Origin: Microbacterium sp. STN6
GTDB lineage: Bacteria; Actinomycetota; Actinomycetes; Actinomycetales; Microbacteriaceae
DNA length: 64,000 bases
Direction of reading: 5' to 3'
Assembly (NCBI RefSeq): GCF_026410545.1
Contig: NZ_JAPMIT010000001.1
Coordinates: 124,001-188,000, forward strand
Positions 46,316 through 56,256 of this stretch are shown here, piece by piece. The translations under genes were made by a program, and so were the position numbers. The notes under the pieces are model-generated. The model was not told the DNA's origin and did no database searches. It was given only the letters and a program-made list of their open reading frames with translations. Position 1 is the stretch's first letter, and the number at the start of each line of letters is the position of its first letter.

Positions 46316-47574
46316 GTGACCTGACCACGGCGCGCACCAGCGATGCGTCGCGCGGCACCGAAGGCGGCGTGCCGCCGACACCGAACCAGCGCGGCGGAGC
46401 CATCGGCACTGCGCTCAAGTACCTCACGGGGCAGCTGCGCCAGATCGGCCTGTTCATCGCGCTGATTGTCATCGTCATCTTCTTCGAGGTGGCGACGGAC
46501 GGCATCACGCTGAAGCCCATCAACGTGTCGAACCTGGTGATTCAGAACAGCTACATTCTGATCCTCGCCATCGGCATGGTGATGGTGATCATCGCGGGCC
46601 ACATCGACCTCTCGGTCGGCAGCGTGGTGGCCTTCGTCGGCGCCATGTCCGGCGTCATGATCACCCAGTGGAACCTGCCCTGGTGGGTGGCGATCATCCT
46701 CTGCCTCGCTCTCGGCGTTCTGGTGGGCATGTTCCAGGGGTTCTGGATCGCCTACTTCGGCATACCGGCGTTCATCGTGACGCTGGCGGGCATGCTGATC
46801 TTCCGTGGTCTCACGCAGATCGCCCTGCAGAACAAGCAGATCTCGCCGTTCCCCGACGAGTTCCGCGCGCTCGGCAGCGGGTTCCTGCCCGACCTCGGCG
46901 GCGGAACCTCGTTCCTCGAACCGCTCACCATGATCCTCGGCCTGGTGGCCGCGGTGCTGCTTGTCTTCCAGGGCGTGCGTCAGCGCGTCGCGAAGCGCAA
47001 GTACGACCTCGAGGATGAGCCCGTCGTGTGGTTCCTGCTCAAGCTGGCCTTCACTGTCGTTCTCGTGCTGCTCATTGCCTACCTGCTGGCCGGCTACCGC
47101 GGAACCCCGATCGTGCTCGTCGTGCTCGGAGTGCTGGCGGTCGTGTACTCGGCGGTCATGGCGCGCACCGTGTGGGGACGCCACATCTACGCGATCGGCG
47201 GCAACCTGAACGCGGCCGCGCTCTCGGGCGTCAAGACGAAGCGCGTCACGTTCCTGCTGTTCATCAACATGGGTGTGCTGTCGGCGCTCGCCGGCCTCGT
47301 CTTCACGGCGCAGCTGAACCTCGCCAACCCGAAGGCCGGTGACGGCTTCGAGCTCGACGCGATCGCCGCGGTCTTCGTCGGTGGCGCGGCCATCACCGGC
47401 GGCATCGGAACGGTGACCGGGGCCATCATCGGTGGTCTCATCATCGGAATCCTGAACAACGGCATGTCGATCATGGGTGTCGGAACCGAGTACCAGCAGC
47501 TCATCAAGGGGCTGGTGCTCCTCGCCGCCGTCGCGTTCGACGTGTACAACAAGCGCCGCTCGGGCGGCAAGTAG
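46312..47574 (+). CDS. mmsB: multiple-monosaccharide ABC transporter permease
   Basis: A 420-residue permease with about 10-11 helices. The family core [19 protein letters not shown] sits in the first third, and [15 protein letters not shown] and [20 protein letters not shown] in the last third. A longer central loop with [19 protein letters not shown], typical of the GguB/MmsB branch, distinguishes it from RbsC. It completes the importer with chvE and mmsA. Confidence 0.94.
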
Positions 47575-47589
47575 GCGGTAAGCGGATGC

Positions 47590-47670
47590 GGCAGCCGCCT
47601 GCGGGCGGCTGCCGTCTTCGGGTGGCTGCCGTCTTCGGGTGGCTGCCGTCCTCGGGCGGCTGCCGTCCTC
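47590..47670 (+). terminator. hairpin plus four 17-bp tandem units after mmsB
   Basis: GGCAGCCGCC (47590-47599) and GGCGGCTGCC (47604-47613) form a perfect 10-bp hairpin with a 4-nt loop. Its right arm lies in the first of four 17-bp tandem units (starting 47603, 47620, 47637 and 47654), so the left arm could pair with any of the four. No T-run follows; termination would be Rho-dependent or the structure may protect the message end. Confidence 0.6.
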
Positions 47671-47678
47671 GCTTCACC

Positions 47679-47827
47679 GGGTCGGGCCATATTGCGGGTC
47701 TTTTCGAAGACAGCCCGCAATATGGCCCGACCCACGTGTTTGGTGCGGCTGTGCCGGGCGAGCGCTGTGACGGGGTCGGGGCAGATCGTGGGTTTCTACA
47801 TGGCAAACTCGCGAAGTGGCCCGACTC
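47679..47827. repeat. pair of related 55-bp palindromes
   Basis: Copy 1 (47679-47733) has perfect 20-bp arms, GGGTCGGGCCATATTGCGGG and its complement. Copy 2 (47773-47827) is also 55 bp with the same ends but a diverged interior. Pairing is mostly retained (about 20 of 24 positions including G-T pairs), including a T-A to C-G double change. They lie between mmsB and the next lacI-family gene. Confidence 0.8.
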
Positions 47828-47857
47828 GTTTGCGTCGAGAGGGTTCGCGGCGGCAGA

Positions 47858-47869
47858 TAGTCTGCTCAC
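47858..47869 (+). promoter_or_regulatory. leaderless -10 box of the second lacI-family gene
   Basis: TAGTCT (47858-47863) is followed by six bases and the GTG start at 47870; no ribosome site. Confidence 0.55.
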
Positions 47870-49033
47870 GTGGCGAACGGCGGGGCGATGGGCGCGGGTG
47901 CGGGCGGGCGCGCCGAGGATGCGGGCGGGCGTGGCGCGGGTGCGGGCGGGAGCGCCGGGGATTCGGCAGCGAACGCGGCGGCGGCAGCTGCCGCGCATCC
48001 GCTCGGCAGGGCCGCGACGCTCACCGACGTGGCCCGTCATGCGGGCGTGTCGCTCGCGACCGCGTCTCGCGTCGTCAACGGGAGCACCCGCACCGTCAAC
48101 CCGCGCATGCGGGAGCGCGTGCTGGCCTCCGCGGCCGTGCTCAGCTACACGGCGAACGTGCAGGCGCAGGCGGTCGCGCGCGGCACGGGCCGCACGGTCG
48201 CGCTCGTGGTCGGGGACATCGCCGACCCCTATTTCGCGTCGATCGCCTCCGGCGTTTCGCGGGCCGCTGCCGGCCGCGGCCTCACGGTCACGATCGCGAT
48301 GACCGGCGACGGCGCTGAGGCAGAGCTGGCGGCGGTCGCTGCCGTGCGCGGCCAGCGGCCCCAGGCAGTCATCATGGCCGGCAGCCGCCGCACCGACCTC
48401 GCCGAAGACGACCCTGTGCTCGCCGAGCTGCATGCCGTGGAGGCGCTCGGCGGCACCGTCGCCTTCATCGGCACGGCCGTTGCCTTCGACGACGGGTCCA
48501 CGCAGCGGTTCGCGGGCGTCGAGGTAGACCATCGCGCAGGCGCGCGTGCCCTCGCCCAGGCGCTGCTCTCGGCCGGTTACCGCGACTTCGGCATTCTCGC
48601 CGGGCCCGCCAGCCTGCTCACACCCGTCGACCGCTCGGCCGGATTCGTGGGCGCCCTGTCGGCCCCCGATTGCGCGCCGGGTGCCGGGCGCATTGTGCAC
48701 GGGCCGTTCACCCGCGACGGCGGCTACGACGCCATGACGCGGATGCTCGCCGCCGGCCCCGCGCCCGAATGCGTCTTCGCCGTGGCCGACGTGATGGCCG
48801 TCGGAGCCATGGCCGCGATCAGGGAGCACGGGCTGCGGCCCGGCATCGACGTGGGCGTTGCGGGGTTCGACGACATCCCGATTCTGCAGGATCTCGCGCC
48901 CTCACTTACCACGGTGGCACTGCCGCTCGTCGAGCTCGGGGAGCGCGCTCTCGAGGTCGCGCTCGGCGAGACAGGCGATGCCGGGCCGATCGTCGGCCGC
49001 GTCATCGTGCGCGAGAGCACGCCCGGTCGCTGA
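47870..49033 (+). CDS. LacI-family regulator of the Gfo/Idh-DUF993 operon
   Basis: A 387-residue regulator. After an unusual Gly/Ala-rich N-terminal extension of about 45 residues comes ATLTDVARHAGVSLATASRV, a recognition helix different from the other two LacI proteins here, then the sugar-sensor domain ending VAGFDDIPILQDLAPSLTTV. GTG at 47870 is chosen from the adjacent -10 box; a GTG-less alternative is the ATG at 47888. The GGTAAGCGCTTTCC palindrome at 49748, before the dehydrogenase gene, is its probable target. Its last 132 bp overlap the ThuA-like gene on the other strand. Confidence 0.88.
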   Translation: MANGGAMGAGAGGRAEDAGGRGAGAGGSAGDSAANAAAAAAAHPLGRAATLTDVARHAGVSLATASRVVNGSTRTVNPRMRERVLASAAVLSYTANVQAQAVARGTGRTVALVVGDIADPYFASIASGVSRAAAGRGLTVTIAMTGDGAEAELAAVAAVRGQRPQAVIMAGSRRTDLAEDDPVLAELHAVEALGGTVAFIGTAVAFDDGSTQRFAGVEVDHRAGARALAQALLSAGYRDFGILAGPASLLTPVDRSAGFVGALSAPDCAPGAGRIVHGPFTRDGGYDAMTRMLAAGPAPECVFAVADVMAVGAMAAIREHGLRPGIDVGVAGFDDIPILQDLAPSLTTVALPLVELGERALEVALGETGDAGPIVGRVIVRESTPGR

Positions 49034-49696
49034 GGTCGCGGCCGCCCAGCGCGCGGCGTTCGCCACGATCGCGCGGTGCTCGGCTGCGTCGTACGACGCG
49101 GCGTCGTGTCCGAGCGCGTCGTACACCACGCGCGCCTCGCCGTACTCGTGCGCCCAGAGCAGCGGATGCTCGCGCCCCTCGTACTCGTGGGTCGCGAGTG
49201 GCACCATGGCGGGGTCGACACGCAGGTCGCTGTAGCGCTCGTCATCGACCTCGAAATCGCTGAGCCCGGCAACGATCGGGTGGCGGTTGCCGAAGACGCG
49301 GATGCGCGAGCGCGAATAGTCGGGGTGCATCGTCGTGCCGCGAACCCAGATGCCGCCGAGAATCGACTCCCACTCGTCGATGGCGGGGAAGCTAGTAGCC
49401 GCCACGTGCAGGGCCAGCAGACCCCCGCCACGCCCCAGGTGGGCGACGAGACCGGCCCGGGTCGCAGCATCCGCGTCGCTCGGCTGCTGCGGGTTGCCCA
49501 CGTTGACCACGAGGAGGTCGGGCTGAGCAGGCGAGGCGGGTGCGAGGCGCGCGAGCGCCGCATCCGTGTCGTCATCGATGGCAACCTCGAACCCTGCGTC
49601 CCGCAGAATCTGGGCGACGCAGGCCGAGGTCTGGGCGAATGGATGCCACGGGTCGGCATAGCGACCGCTGCCCGAGACGATAAGTGCTCGCGTCAT
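48902..49696 (-). CDS. ThuA-domain protein (trehalose-utilisation type)
   Basis: A 264-residue protein with a class I glutamine-amidotransferase-like fold of the ThuA type: MTRALIVSGSGRYADPWHPF, LLVVNVGNPQQP, GGLLALHVAATSFP, WVRGTTMHPDYSRSRI, HPLLWAHEYGEARVVYDALG. ThuA proteins act with Gfo/Idh enzymes on 3-keto glycosides such as 3-keto-trehalose. The domain seems to end near residue 217 (IVANAARWAAA); the last 45 residues are read antisense to the lacI gene and look like a read-through tail. It is divergent from the Gfo/Idh gene 125 bp away, so both may share the 49748 operator. Confidence 0.8.
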   Translation of the reverse strand: MTRALIVSGSGRYADPWHPFAQTSACVAQILRDAGFEVAIDDDTDAALARLAPASPAQPDLLVVNVGNPQQPSDADAATRAGLVAHLGRGGGLLALHVAATSFPAIDEWESILGGIWVRGTTMHPDYSRSRIRVFGNRHPIVAGLSDFEVDDERYSDLRVDPAMVPLATHEYEGREHPLLWAHEYGEARVVYDALGHDAASYDAAEHRAIVANAARWAAATSATGRALAHDDAADDRPGIACLAERDLESALPELDERQCHRGK

Positions 49697-49747
49697 GCTG
49701 CTCCTTGGACGGTCTGGTGCGGTGGCCCCACGATACGCTACGGTGTC

Positions 49748-49761
49748 GGTAAGCGCTTTCC
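49748..49761. promoter_or_regulatory. LacI-type operator between thuA-like and Gfo/Idh genes
   Basis: GGTAAGCGCTTTCC has a perfect AAGCGCTT centre and is a classic LacI/GalR-family operator. It is 60-75 bp upstream of the Gfo/Idh start and about 50 bp upstream of the divergent ThuA-like start. Confidence 0.7.
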
Positions 49762-49821
49762 CAACGGGACGAAAGCATCAGGGTAACGCGCGAGAATAAC
49801 CGGCCACGAAAGAGAGCCCGC

Positions 49822-50976
49822 GTGTCAGAGAAGACCATCGGCATCATCATGAACGGCGTCTCCGGGCGCATGGGTTACCGACAGCACCTCGTGCGTTCGA
49901 TCCTCGCCATTCGCGAGGAGGGCGGCGTGCTGCTCTCCGACGGCTCGCGCGTGCAGGTCGAGCCGCTGCTCGTGGGGCGCAGCGAGGCGCGGCTGCGTGA
50001 GCTCGCCGAGCGGCACGGTCTTGAGCACTACACCACAGACCTCGATGCGGCGCTGGCCGACGACCGCTGGCAGATCTACGCCGACTTCCTCGTCACCAAG
50101 GCTCGGGTGCCCGCCATCACCAAGGCCATTGCGGCAGGCAAGGCCATTTACACCGAGAAGCCCACAGCCGAGACGTTCGAGCAGGCACTCGAACTCGCCC
50201 GCCTCGCCAGGGCGGCCGGCGTGAAAAACGGGGTCGTGCACGACAAGCTCTACCTGCCCGGCCTGCTGAAGCTGCGCCGCCTGATCGACTCGGGGTTCTT
50301 CGGCCGCATTCTCTCGGTACGTGGCGAGTTCGGCTACTGGGTGTTCGAGGGCGACTGGCAGGAAGCCCAGCGACCCAGCTGGAACTATCGCGCCGAGGAC
50401 GGCGGCGGCATCGTCGTCGACATGTTCCCGCACTGGAACTACGTGCTCGAAAACCTCTTCGGCCGCGTCGAATCGGTGTACGCGAGGGCCGTCACCGAGA
50501 TCCCCGAACGCGTCGACGAGCAGGGCGAGCCGTATCGGGCCACGGCCGACGACGCGGCCTACGCCGTCTTCGACCTCGCCGGCGGCATCACGGCGCAGCT
50601 CAACTCCAGCTGGACCACGCGCGTCAACCGCGACGAGCTGGTCGAGTTCCAGGTGGATGGCACCCAGGGCAGCGCCGTGGTCGGCCTCTTCGGGTGCAAG
50701 GTGCAGCCGCGCCAGGTGACGCCCAAGCCCACCTGGAACCCCGACGTCCCCGACCCGCGTGACTACGCCGCCGGGTGGGTGGAGGTGCCGCAGAACGACC
50801 CCGTCGAGAATGGTTTCAAGCTGCAGTGGGTCGAGTTTCTGCGCCACGTGCTTGAGGATGCGCCGCATCCGTATGACTTCCTCGCCGGTGCGCGCGGCGT
50901 GCAACTCGCCGAGCGAGGCCTCGAGAGTTCACGCACCGGGCGCCGCGTCGACCTGCCCGTCGTGAGCGTGGACTGA
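49822..50976 (+). CDS. Gfo/Idh/MocA-family sugar oxidoreductase
   Basis: A 384-residue NAD(P)-dependent dehydrogenase. The N-terminal Rossmann fold starts TIGIIMNGVSGRMGYRQHLV, an uncommon variant of G-x-G-x-x-G. The family E-K-P motif is AIYTEKPTAETFEQAL, with VVHDKLYLPGLLKLRRL and the catalytic-region GGGIVVDMFPHWNYVLENLF (the Asp and His pair of the family). Start is GTG with AAAGAGAG upstream. It begins a three-gene operon; members often oxidise a sugar at C3 or an inositol. Substrate unknown. Confidence 0.9.
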   Translation: MSEKTIGIIMNGVSGRMGYRQHLVRSILAIREEGGVLLSDGSRVQVEPLLVGRSEARLRELAERHGLEHYTTDLDAALADDRWQIYADFLVTKARVPAITKAIAAGKAIYTEKPTAETFEQALELARLARAAGVKNGVVHDKLYLPGLLKLRRLIDSGFFGRILSVRGEFGYWVFEGDWQEAQRPSWNYRAEDGGGIVVDMFPHWNYVLENLFGRVESVYARAVTEIPERVDEQGEPYRATADDAAYAVFDLAGGITAQLNSSWTTRVNRDELVEFQVDGTQGSAVVGLFGCKVQPRQVTPKPTWNPDVPDPRDYAAGWVEVPQNDPVENGFKLQWVEFLRHVLEDAPHPYDFLAGARGVQLAERGLESSRTGRRVDLPVVSVD

Positions 50977-50985
50977 GGGCGCGGC

Positions 50986-52155
50986 ATGAGTGACCTGACG
51001 CTGCTCGAGCCGGACGGCACCACCAGGACCGTGCCGCTCGGCCCCGCCCCGACCTTCACGCGACCCACCCGGCCGCTCGCCTCCCGCATCGCCTACGCCG
51101 CCGCCCACGTGATTCCGACGGCGTGGGGCGACAATACTCCTGGCGCGCCGGCCGAGATCGACTGGGATTCCACGCTCGCGTTCCGGCGCCACCTCTACTC
51201 GTGGGGGCTCGGCGTCGCCGACGCCATGGACACGGCGCAGCGCAACATGGGGCTCGACGCCGCGGCGACCCGCGAACTCATCACCCGCAGCGCCGCCGAC
51301 GCCCGGCAGGTGAGCGGCCGCCTCGTTGTCGGCGTCAACACCGACCACGTCGACGATGAGGTGATCGCCCTCGACTCCGTGATCGATGCGTACGTCTCGC
51401 AGCTGCACTTCGCCGAGGATGCCGGCGCAGGGGTCGTGCTCATGGCCTCACGGCACTTGGCCAGGGCCGCCCAGTCCGCAGCCGACTACGAGCGCGTGTA
51501 CGCCGCGGTGCTCGCGCGGGCGGGCGCGCCCGTCATTCTGCACTGGCTCGGCGCCGCGTTCGACCCGGTGCTCGACGGGTATTTCGGGTCACGGCGAGCG
51601 GATGCGGCATCCGACGTTCTCGTTCGTATCATCGAGGCCAACGCGGCCCATGTCAGCGGCGTGAAGATGAGCCTGCTCGACGCCGACGCGGAAGTCTCGC
51701 TGCGCTCGCGTCTGCCCGAGACGGCGCCCATGTACACCGGGGACGACTTCAACTACGTCGCTCTCATCGAGGGCACCCCTGCCCCTTCGCACACCTACTC
51801 CAACGCGCTGCTCGGGGCCTTCGCGGCGATCGCACCGAACGCCTCGGCGGCGATCCAGGCGCTCGATGAGGGCGACGCGAGTCGGTACCGCAGCATTCTC
51901 GGCCCGACCGAGGCGTTGTCTCGGCAGGTCTTCGCGGCACCGACGTTCTACTACAAGACCGGCGTGGCGTTCCTGGCGTGGCTGAACGGGCATCAGCCGT
52001 CGTTCACCATGGTCGGCGGGCTGCATGCCGCGCGCAGCCTGCCGCATCTCTCCGCGATCGTGCGGCTCGCCAACGAGTCGGGAGCGCTCGAGCGCCCCGA
52101 ACTCGCCGCCGCCCGCTGGCACGGCATGCTCGCCCAAAACGGGGTCGGCGCATGA
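50986..52155 (+). CDS. DUF993 family protein (dihydrodipicolinate-synthase-like barrel)
   Basis: A 389-residue protein assigned to DUF993. Recognisable parts are HVIPTAWGDNTPGAPAEIDW, HLYSWGLGVADAMDTAQRNM, APVILHWLGAAFDPVLDGYF, VSGVKMSLLDADAE, APMYTGDDFNYVALIEG and YYKTGVAFLAWLNGHQPSF. GVKMSLLD resembles the Schiff-base Lys strand of class I aldolase barrels. GAGGGCGC lies upstream of the ATG, nine bases after the dehydrogenase stop. No function is established; position suggests a lyase or retro-aldol step on the oxidised sugar. Confidence 0.88.
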   Translation: MSDLTLLEPDGTTRTVPLGPAPTFTRPTRPLASRIAYAAAHVIPTAWGDNTPGAPAEIDWDSTLAFRRHLYSWGLGVADAMDTAQRNMGLDAAATRELITRSAADARQVSGRLVVGVNTDHVDDEVIALDSVIDAYVSQLHFAEDAGAGVVLMASRHLARAAQSAADYERVYAAVLARAGAPVILHWLGAAFDPVLDGYFGSRRADAASDVLVRIIEANAAHVSGVKMSLLDADAEVSLRSRLPETAPMYTGDDFNYVALIEGTPAPSHTYSNALLGAFAAIAPNASAAIQALDEGDASRYRSILGPTEALSRQVFAAPTFYYKTGVAFLAWLNGHQPSFTMVGGLHAARSLPHLSAIVRLANESGALERPELAAARWHGMLAQNGVGA

Positions 52156-52210
52156 GAGCGGATGCGCGTGCCGCCTCCCGTCGCCGGCCCCTCCCGAACG
52201 GAGTCCTCTC

Positions 52211-53071
52211 ATGAGCGCCCACCCCCGCCTCTCGCTGAACCAGGCGACGATCAAGTACGCGCCCCTGGCCGAGGCGCTGCGCGTCACTGCGGAGGCGGGC
52301 ATCGGCGCGATCGGCCTGTGGCGCGAGCCCGTCGCCGAGGTCGGCCTCGCCGAGGCCGCGCGCATGGTCACCGACTCGGGGCTGCGGGTCTCGAGCCTGT
52401 GTCGCGGCGGGTTCTTCACGATGGCGGCGGGCGCAGAGCGGCGCGCCAGCATCGATGACAACCGGCGCGCGATCGACGAGACGGCTGCCCTCGCCGCTGC
52501 CGGCGCCGCGGGCTCGGCGGCCGTGCTCGTGCTCGTGGCCGGGGGGCTTCCCGCCGGCGATCGCGACCTGGTCGGCGCCCGGCAGCGCGTGGCCGACGCG
52601 ATCGGCGAGCTGGCACCCTCCGCAGCCGCCGCCGGTGTGACGCTCGCCATCGAGGCTCTGCACCCGATCTTCGCGGCCGACCGCGCCGTGATCTCGACGC
52701 TCGGGGAGGCGCTCGACATCGCCGAGCAGTTCGACGCGGCATCCGTCGGGGTCGTCGTCGACACCTATCACGTGTGGTGGGATCCACAGCTGCTCGAGCA
52801 GGTTGCGCGCGCGGGCAATGGCGGCCGCATCGCGAGCTACCAGGTCTGCGACTGGATCACGCCGCTGCCCGCCGACTCCCTGCTCGGCCGCGGCATGATG
52901 GGCGACGGCCACATCGACTTCGGCCCGCTCACGCGAGCAGTGACGGATGCCGGCTACACCGGCGACGTCGAGGTGGAGATCTTCAACCAGCAGATCTGGG
53001 ATGCGGCCGCCGCCGAGATCGCAGCCCTGACAGTGCGCCGCTTCGGCGCGCAGGTGGCCCCGCACCTGTGA
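52211..53071 (+). CDS. TIM-barrel sugar phosphate isomerase/epimerase
   Basis: A 286-residue member of the xylose-isomerase-like TIM-barrel superfamily. Metal-site strands are visible: VTLAIEALHPIFAADRA (Glu), GVVVDTYHVWWDPQLL (Asp, His), YQVCDWITPLP, GMMGDGHIDFGPL (His/Asp) and GDVEVEIFNQQIW (Glu). Third gene of the Gfo/Idh-DUF993 operon. Such barrels epimerise or beta-eliminate 3-keto sugars formed by Gfo/Idh partners. The last five codons and TGA lie in a 25-bp tandem array. Confidence 0.88.
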   Translation: MSAHPRLSLNQATIKYAPLAEALRVTAEAGIGAIGLWREPVAEVGLAEAARMVTDSGLRVSSLCRGGFFTMAAGAERRASIDDNRRAIDETAALAAAGAAGSAAVLVLVAGGLPAGDRDLVGARQRVADAIGELAPSAAAAGVTLAIEALHPIFAADRAVISTLGEALDIAEQFDAASVGVVVDTYHVWWDPQLLEQVARAGNGGRIASYQVCDWITPLPADSLLGRGMMGDGHIDFGPLTRAVTDAGYTGDVEVEIFNQQIWDAAAAEIAALTVRRFGAQVAPHL

Positions 53072-53178
53072 CGAGCGGGTGGCCACGCGCCAGTGACGAG
53101 CGGGTGGCCACGCAGCTGTGACGAGCGGGTGGCCACGCGCCAGTGACGAGCAAGTGGTCCCGCAGCTGTGCGAGCGGC
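53054..53178. repeat. five 25-bp tandem units carrying a stop codon
   Basis: Units at 53054, 53079, 53104, 53129 and 53154 share GTGGCCACGC and GTGACGAGCGG. The first encodes V-A-P-H-L-stop of the epimerase; three further units keep a TGA in the same relative place. Units 2 and 4 are almost identical, and units 3 and 5 resemble unit 1, suggesting a two-unit higher-order duplication. Confidence 0.9.
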
Positions 53179-53227
53179 GCACTGCCGCGATTCCGCGTTG
53201 CCGCCGCTCCACGACGCCCGCCGCCCG

Positions 53228-53316
53228 CGAACGAAAACGACGGTGATTCTGCACGTTTCGGCTCGATCCGTGCTCTCTGGGGCCCGAATTGACAGAATGA
53301 CCGTCGTTTTCGTTCG
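53228..53316. repeat. 90-bp terminal-inverted-repeat element, copy C
   Basis: CGAACGAAAACGACGGT (53228-53244) and ACCGTCGTTTTCGTTCG (53300-53316) are perfect 17-bp inverted repeats. Inside, ATTCTG and CAGAAT extend the stem past one mismatch. The core differs from copies A and B. Confidence 0.9.
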
Positions 53317-53366
53317 CGCGGCTTCCGCTCGCGGCACCCGCGACATGATTCATCGCGACCATTGCT

Positions 53367-53497
53367 GCCGTTAGCGCTCACATTTCGAAGCCGGTGCAAC
53401 TCGGGACGGCCCTCGTGCAAGAGCGAAGCGTCTCTGCCTCCGTTACCAGAATGTGATGATTGACCATTGTGGCTCGAGAAATGTGAGCGCTAACATT
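53367..53497. promoter_or_regulatory. two LacI-type operators before ytfQ
   Basis: AATGTGAGCGCTAACATT (53480-53497) is an 18-bp palindrome-like site, and GTTAGCGCTCACATT (53370-53384) is the same site in reverse, centres 113 bp apart. Both resemble the araB operator arms AATGTGA/TCACATT. Paired sites could allow looping. The promoter itself is not clear. Confidence 0.65.
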
Positions 53498-53581
53498 CTG
53501 GGAACGAGAGAGCGGATGCACCGCTCCCCGGGGCGGGCGAATTCACCCGTGCCGCCCCAGCTGAACAAGGAGGTTTGGTCG

Positions 53582-54562
53582 ATGAAGAAGATTCTCGGAA
53601 TGGCGGCGGCAGGCGCCCTGCTCTTCGCCCTCGCGGGCTGCACCGCATCCGGCGGCGCAAGCGCCGACGGTCCGAAAGATACGAAGGACCTCGTGGTCGG
53701 CTTCGCCCAGGTCGGTGCGGAGAGCGGCTGGCGCACGGCAAACACCAAAGACATCCAGAGCTCGTTCAAGGAGGCGGGCATCACCCTCAAGTTCTCCGAC
53801 GCGCAGCAGAAGCAGGAGAACCAGATCAAGGCGATCCGCTCCTACATTCAGCAGAAGGTCGACGTCATTGCCTTCTCGCCCGTTGTCGAATCCGGCTGGG
53901 ACACCGTGCTCAAGGAGGCGAAGAACGCGGGCATTCCCGTCGTTCTCACCGACCGCGCAGTGGACTCGAAAGACACCTCGCTCTACGAGACCTTCCTCGG
54001 CAGCGACTTCGTGACCGAGGGCAAGAAGGCCGGCGAGTGGGCTCTCAACGAGTTCAAGGATGCGAGCGGCACCGTGCCGATCATCCAGCTCGAGGGCACG
54101 ACCGGTTCCGCGCCGGCGATCGACCGTACCAAGGGATTCGCCGACGCGATCGCCGCCAACCCGAACCTGAAGATCGTGGCGAGCCAGACGGGCGACTTCA
54201 CGCGCTCGGGCGGCAAGCAGGTCATGGAGGCGCTGCTCAAGGCGCACCCCGACGTCAAGCTGCTGTGGGCCCAGAACGATGACATGGGTCTCGGCGCGAT
54301 CGAGGCCATCGAGGCCGCGGGCAAGGTTCCGGGCAAGGACATCAAGATCATCACCGCAGACGCCACGCACGACGGCATGCAGGCCGCCGCAGATGGCAAG
54401 ATCAACTTCATCGTTGAGTGCAACCCCCTCATGGGCAAGCAGCTCATCGAGATCGTGAAGAAGATCAACAAGGGTGAGGATGTTCCCAAGCGCATCGTCA
54501 CCGACGAGACGACCTTCACATCCGCACAGGCGAAGGAAGCCCTCCCCAGCCGCAAGTACTGA
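53582..54562 (+). CDS. ytfQ: sugar ABC transporter binding lipoprotein, YtfQ-like
   Basis: A 326-residue periplasmic-type sugar-binding protein. The signal peptide ends GALLFALAGCTASG with the lipobox Cys near residue 20. The mature domain contains VVGFAQVGAESGWRTANTKD and VDVIAFSPVVESGWDTVLKE, which are characteristic of YtfQ galactofuranose-binding proteins, plus VVLTDRAVD and KIITADATHDGMQA. AAGGAGG precedes the ATG. Many actinobacterial relatives carry L-arabinose or other furanoses; substrate is not certain. It is controlled by LacI-type sites upstream. Confidence 0.88.
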   Translation: MKKILGMAAAGALLFALAGCTASGGASADGPKDTKDLVVGFAQVGAESGWRTANTKDIQSSFKEAGITLKFSDAQQKQENQIKAIRSYIQQKVDVIAFSPVVESGWDTVLKEAKNAGIPVVLTDRAVDSKDTSLYETFLGSDFVTEGKKAGEWALNEFKDASGTVPIIQLEGTTGSAPAIDRTKGFADAIAANPNLKIVASQTGDFTRSGGKQVMEALLKAHPDVKLLWAQNDDMGLGAIEAIEAAGKVPGKDIKIITADATHDGMQAAADGKINFIVECNPLMGKQLIEIVKKINKGEDVPKRIVTDETTFTSAQAKEALPSRKY

Positions 54563-54620
54563 ACAGGGGTCGCGCGCCGCACAGCCATCAAGCGGATGGC
54601 CGGCACGCGAGCCCAGGACC

Positions 54621-54660
54621 GGTGACCGGCCGGCGGCCTTCGGGCCGGCGGCCGGTCACC
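54621..54660 (+). promoter_or_regulatory. very stable UUCG hairpin between ytfQ and ytfR
   Basis: GGTGACCGGCCGGCGGCC, TTCG and a complementary right arm form a 40-nt hairpin with 17 of 18 pairs and a C(UUCG)G tetraloop. No T-run follows. It sits at the same place as the chvE-mmsA hairpin, after the binding-protein gene. Confidence 0.75.
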
Positions 54661-54711
54661 GCATCCGATTCATGCTGACGCAACTCAACGAAGAGAAGGC
54701 AGGTACAGAAC

Positions 54712-56252
<1,541 letters not shown>

Positions 56253-56256
<4 letters not shown>

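Noticed and set aside
53054-53178. CRISPR array at the 25-bp repeats
   Set aside because: Head-to-tail tandem units without spacers, partly coding.
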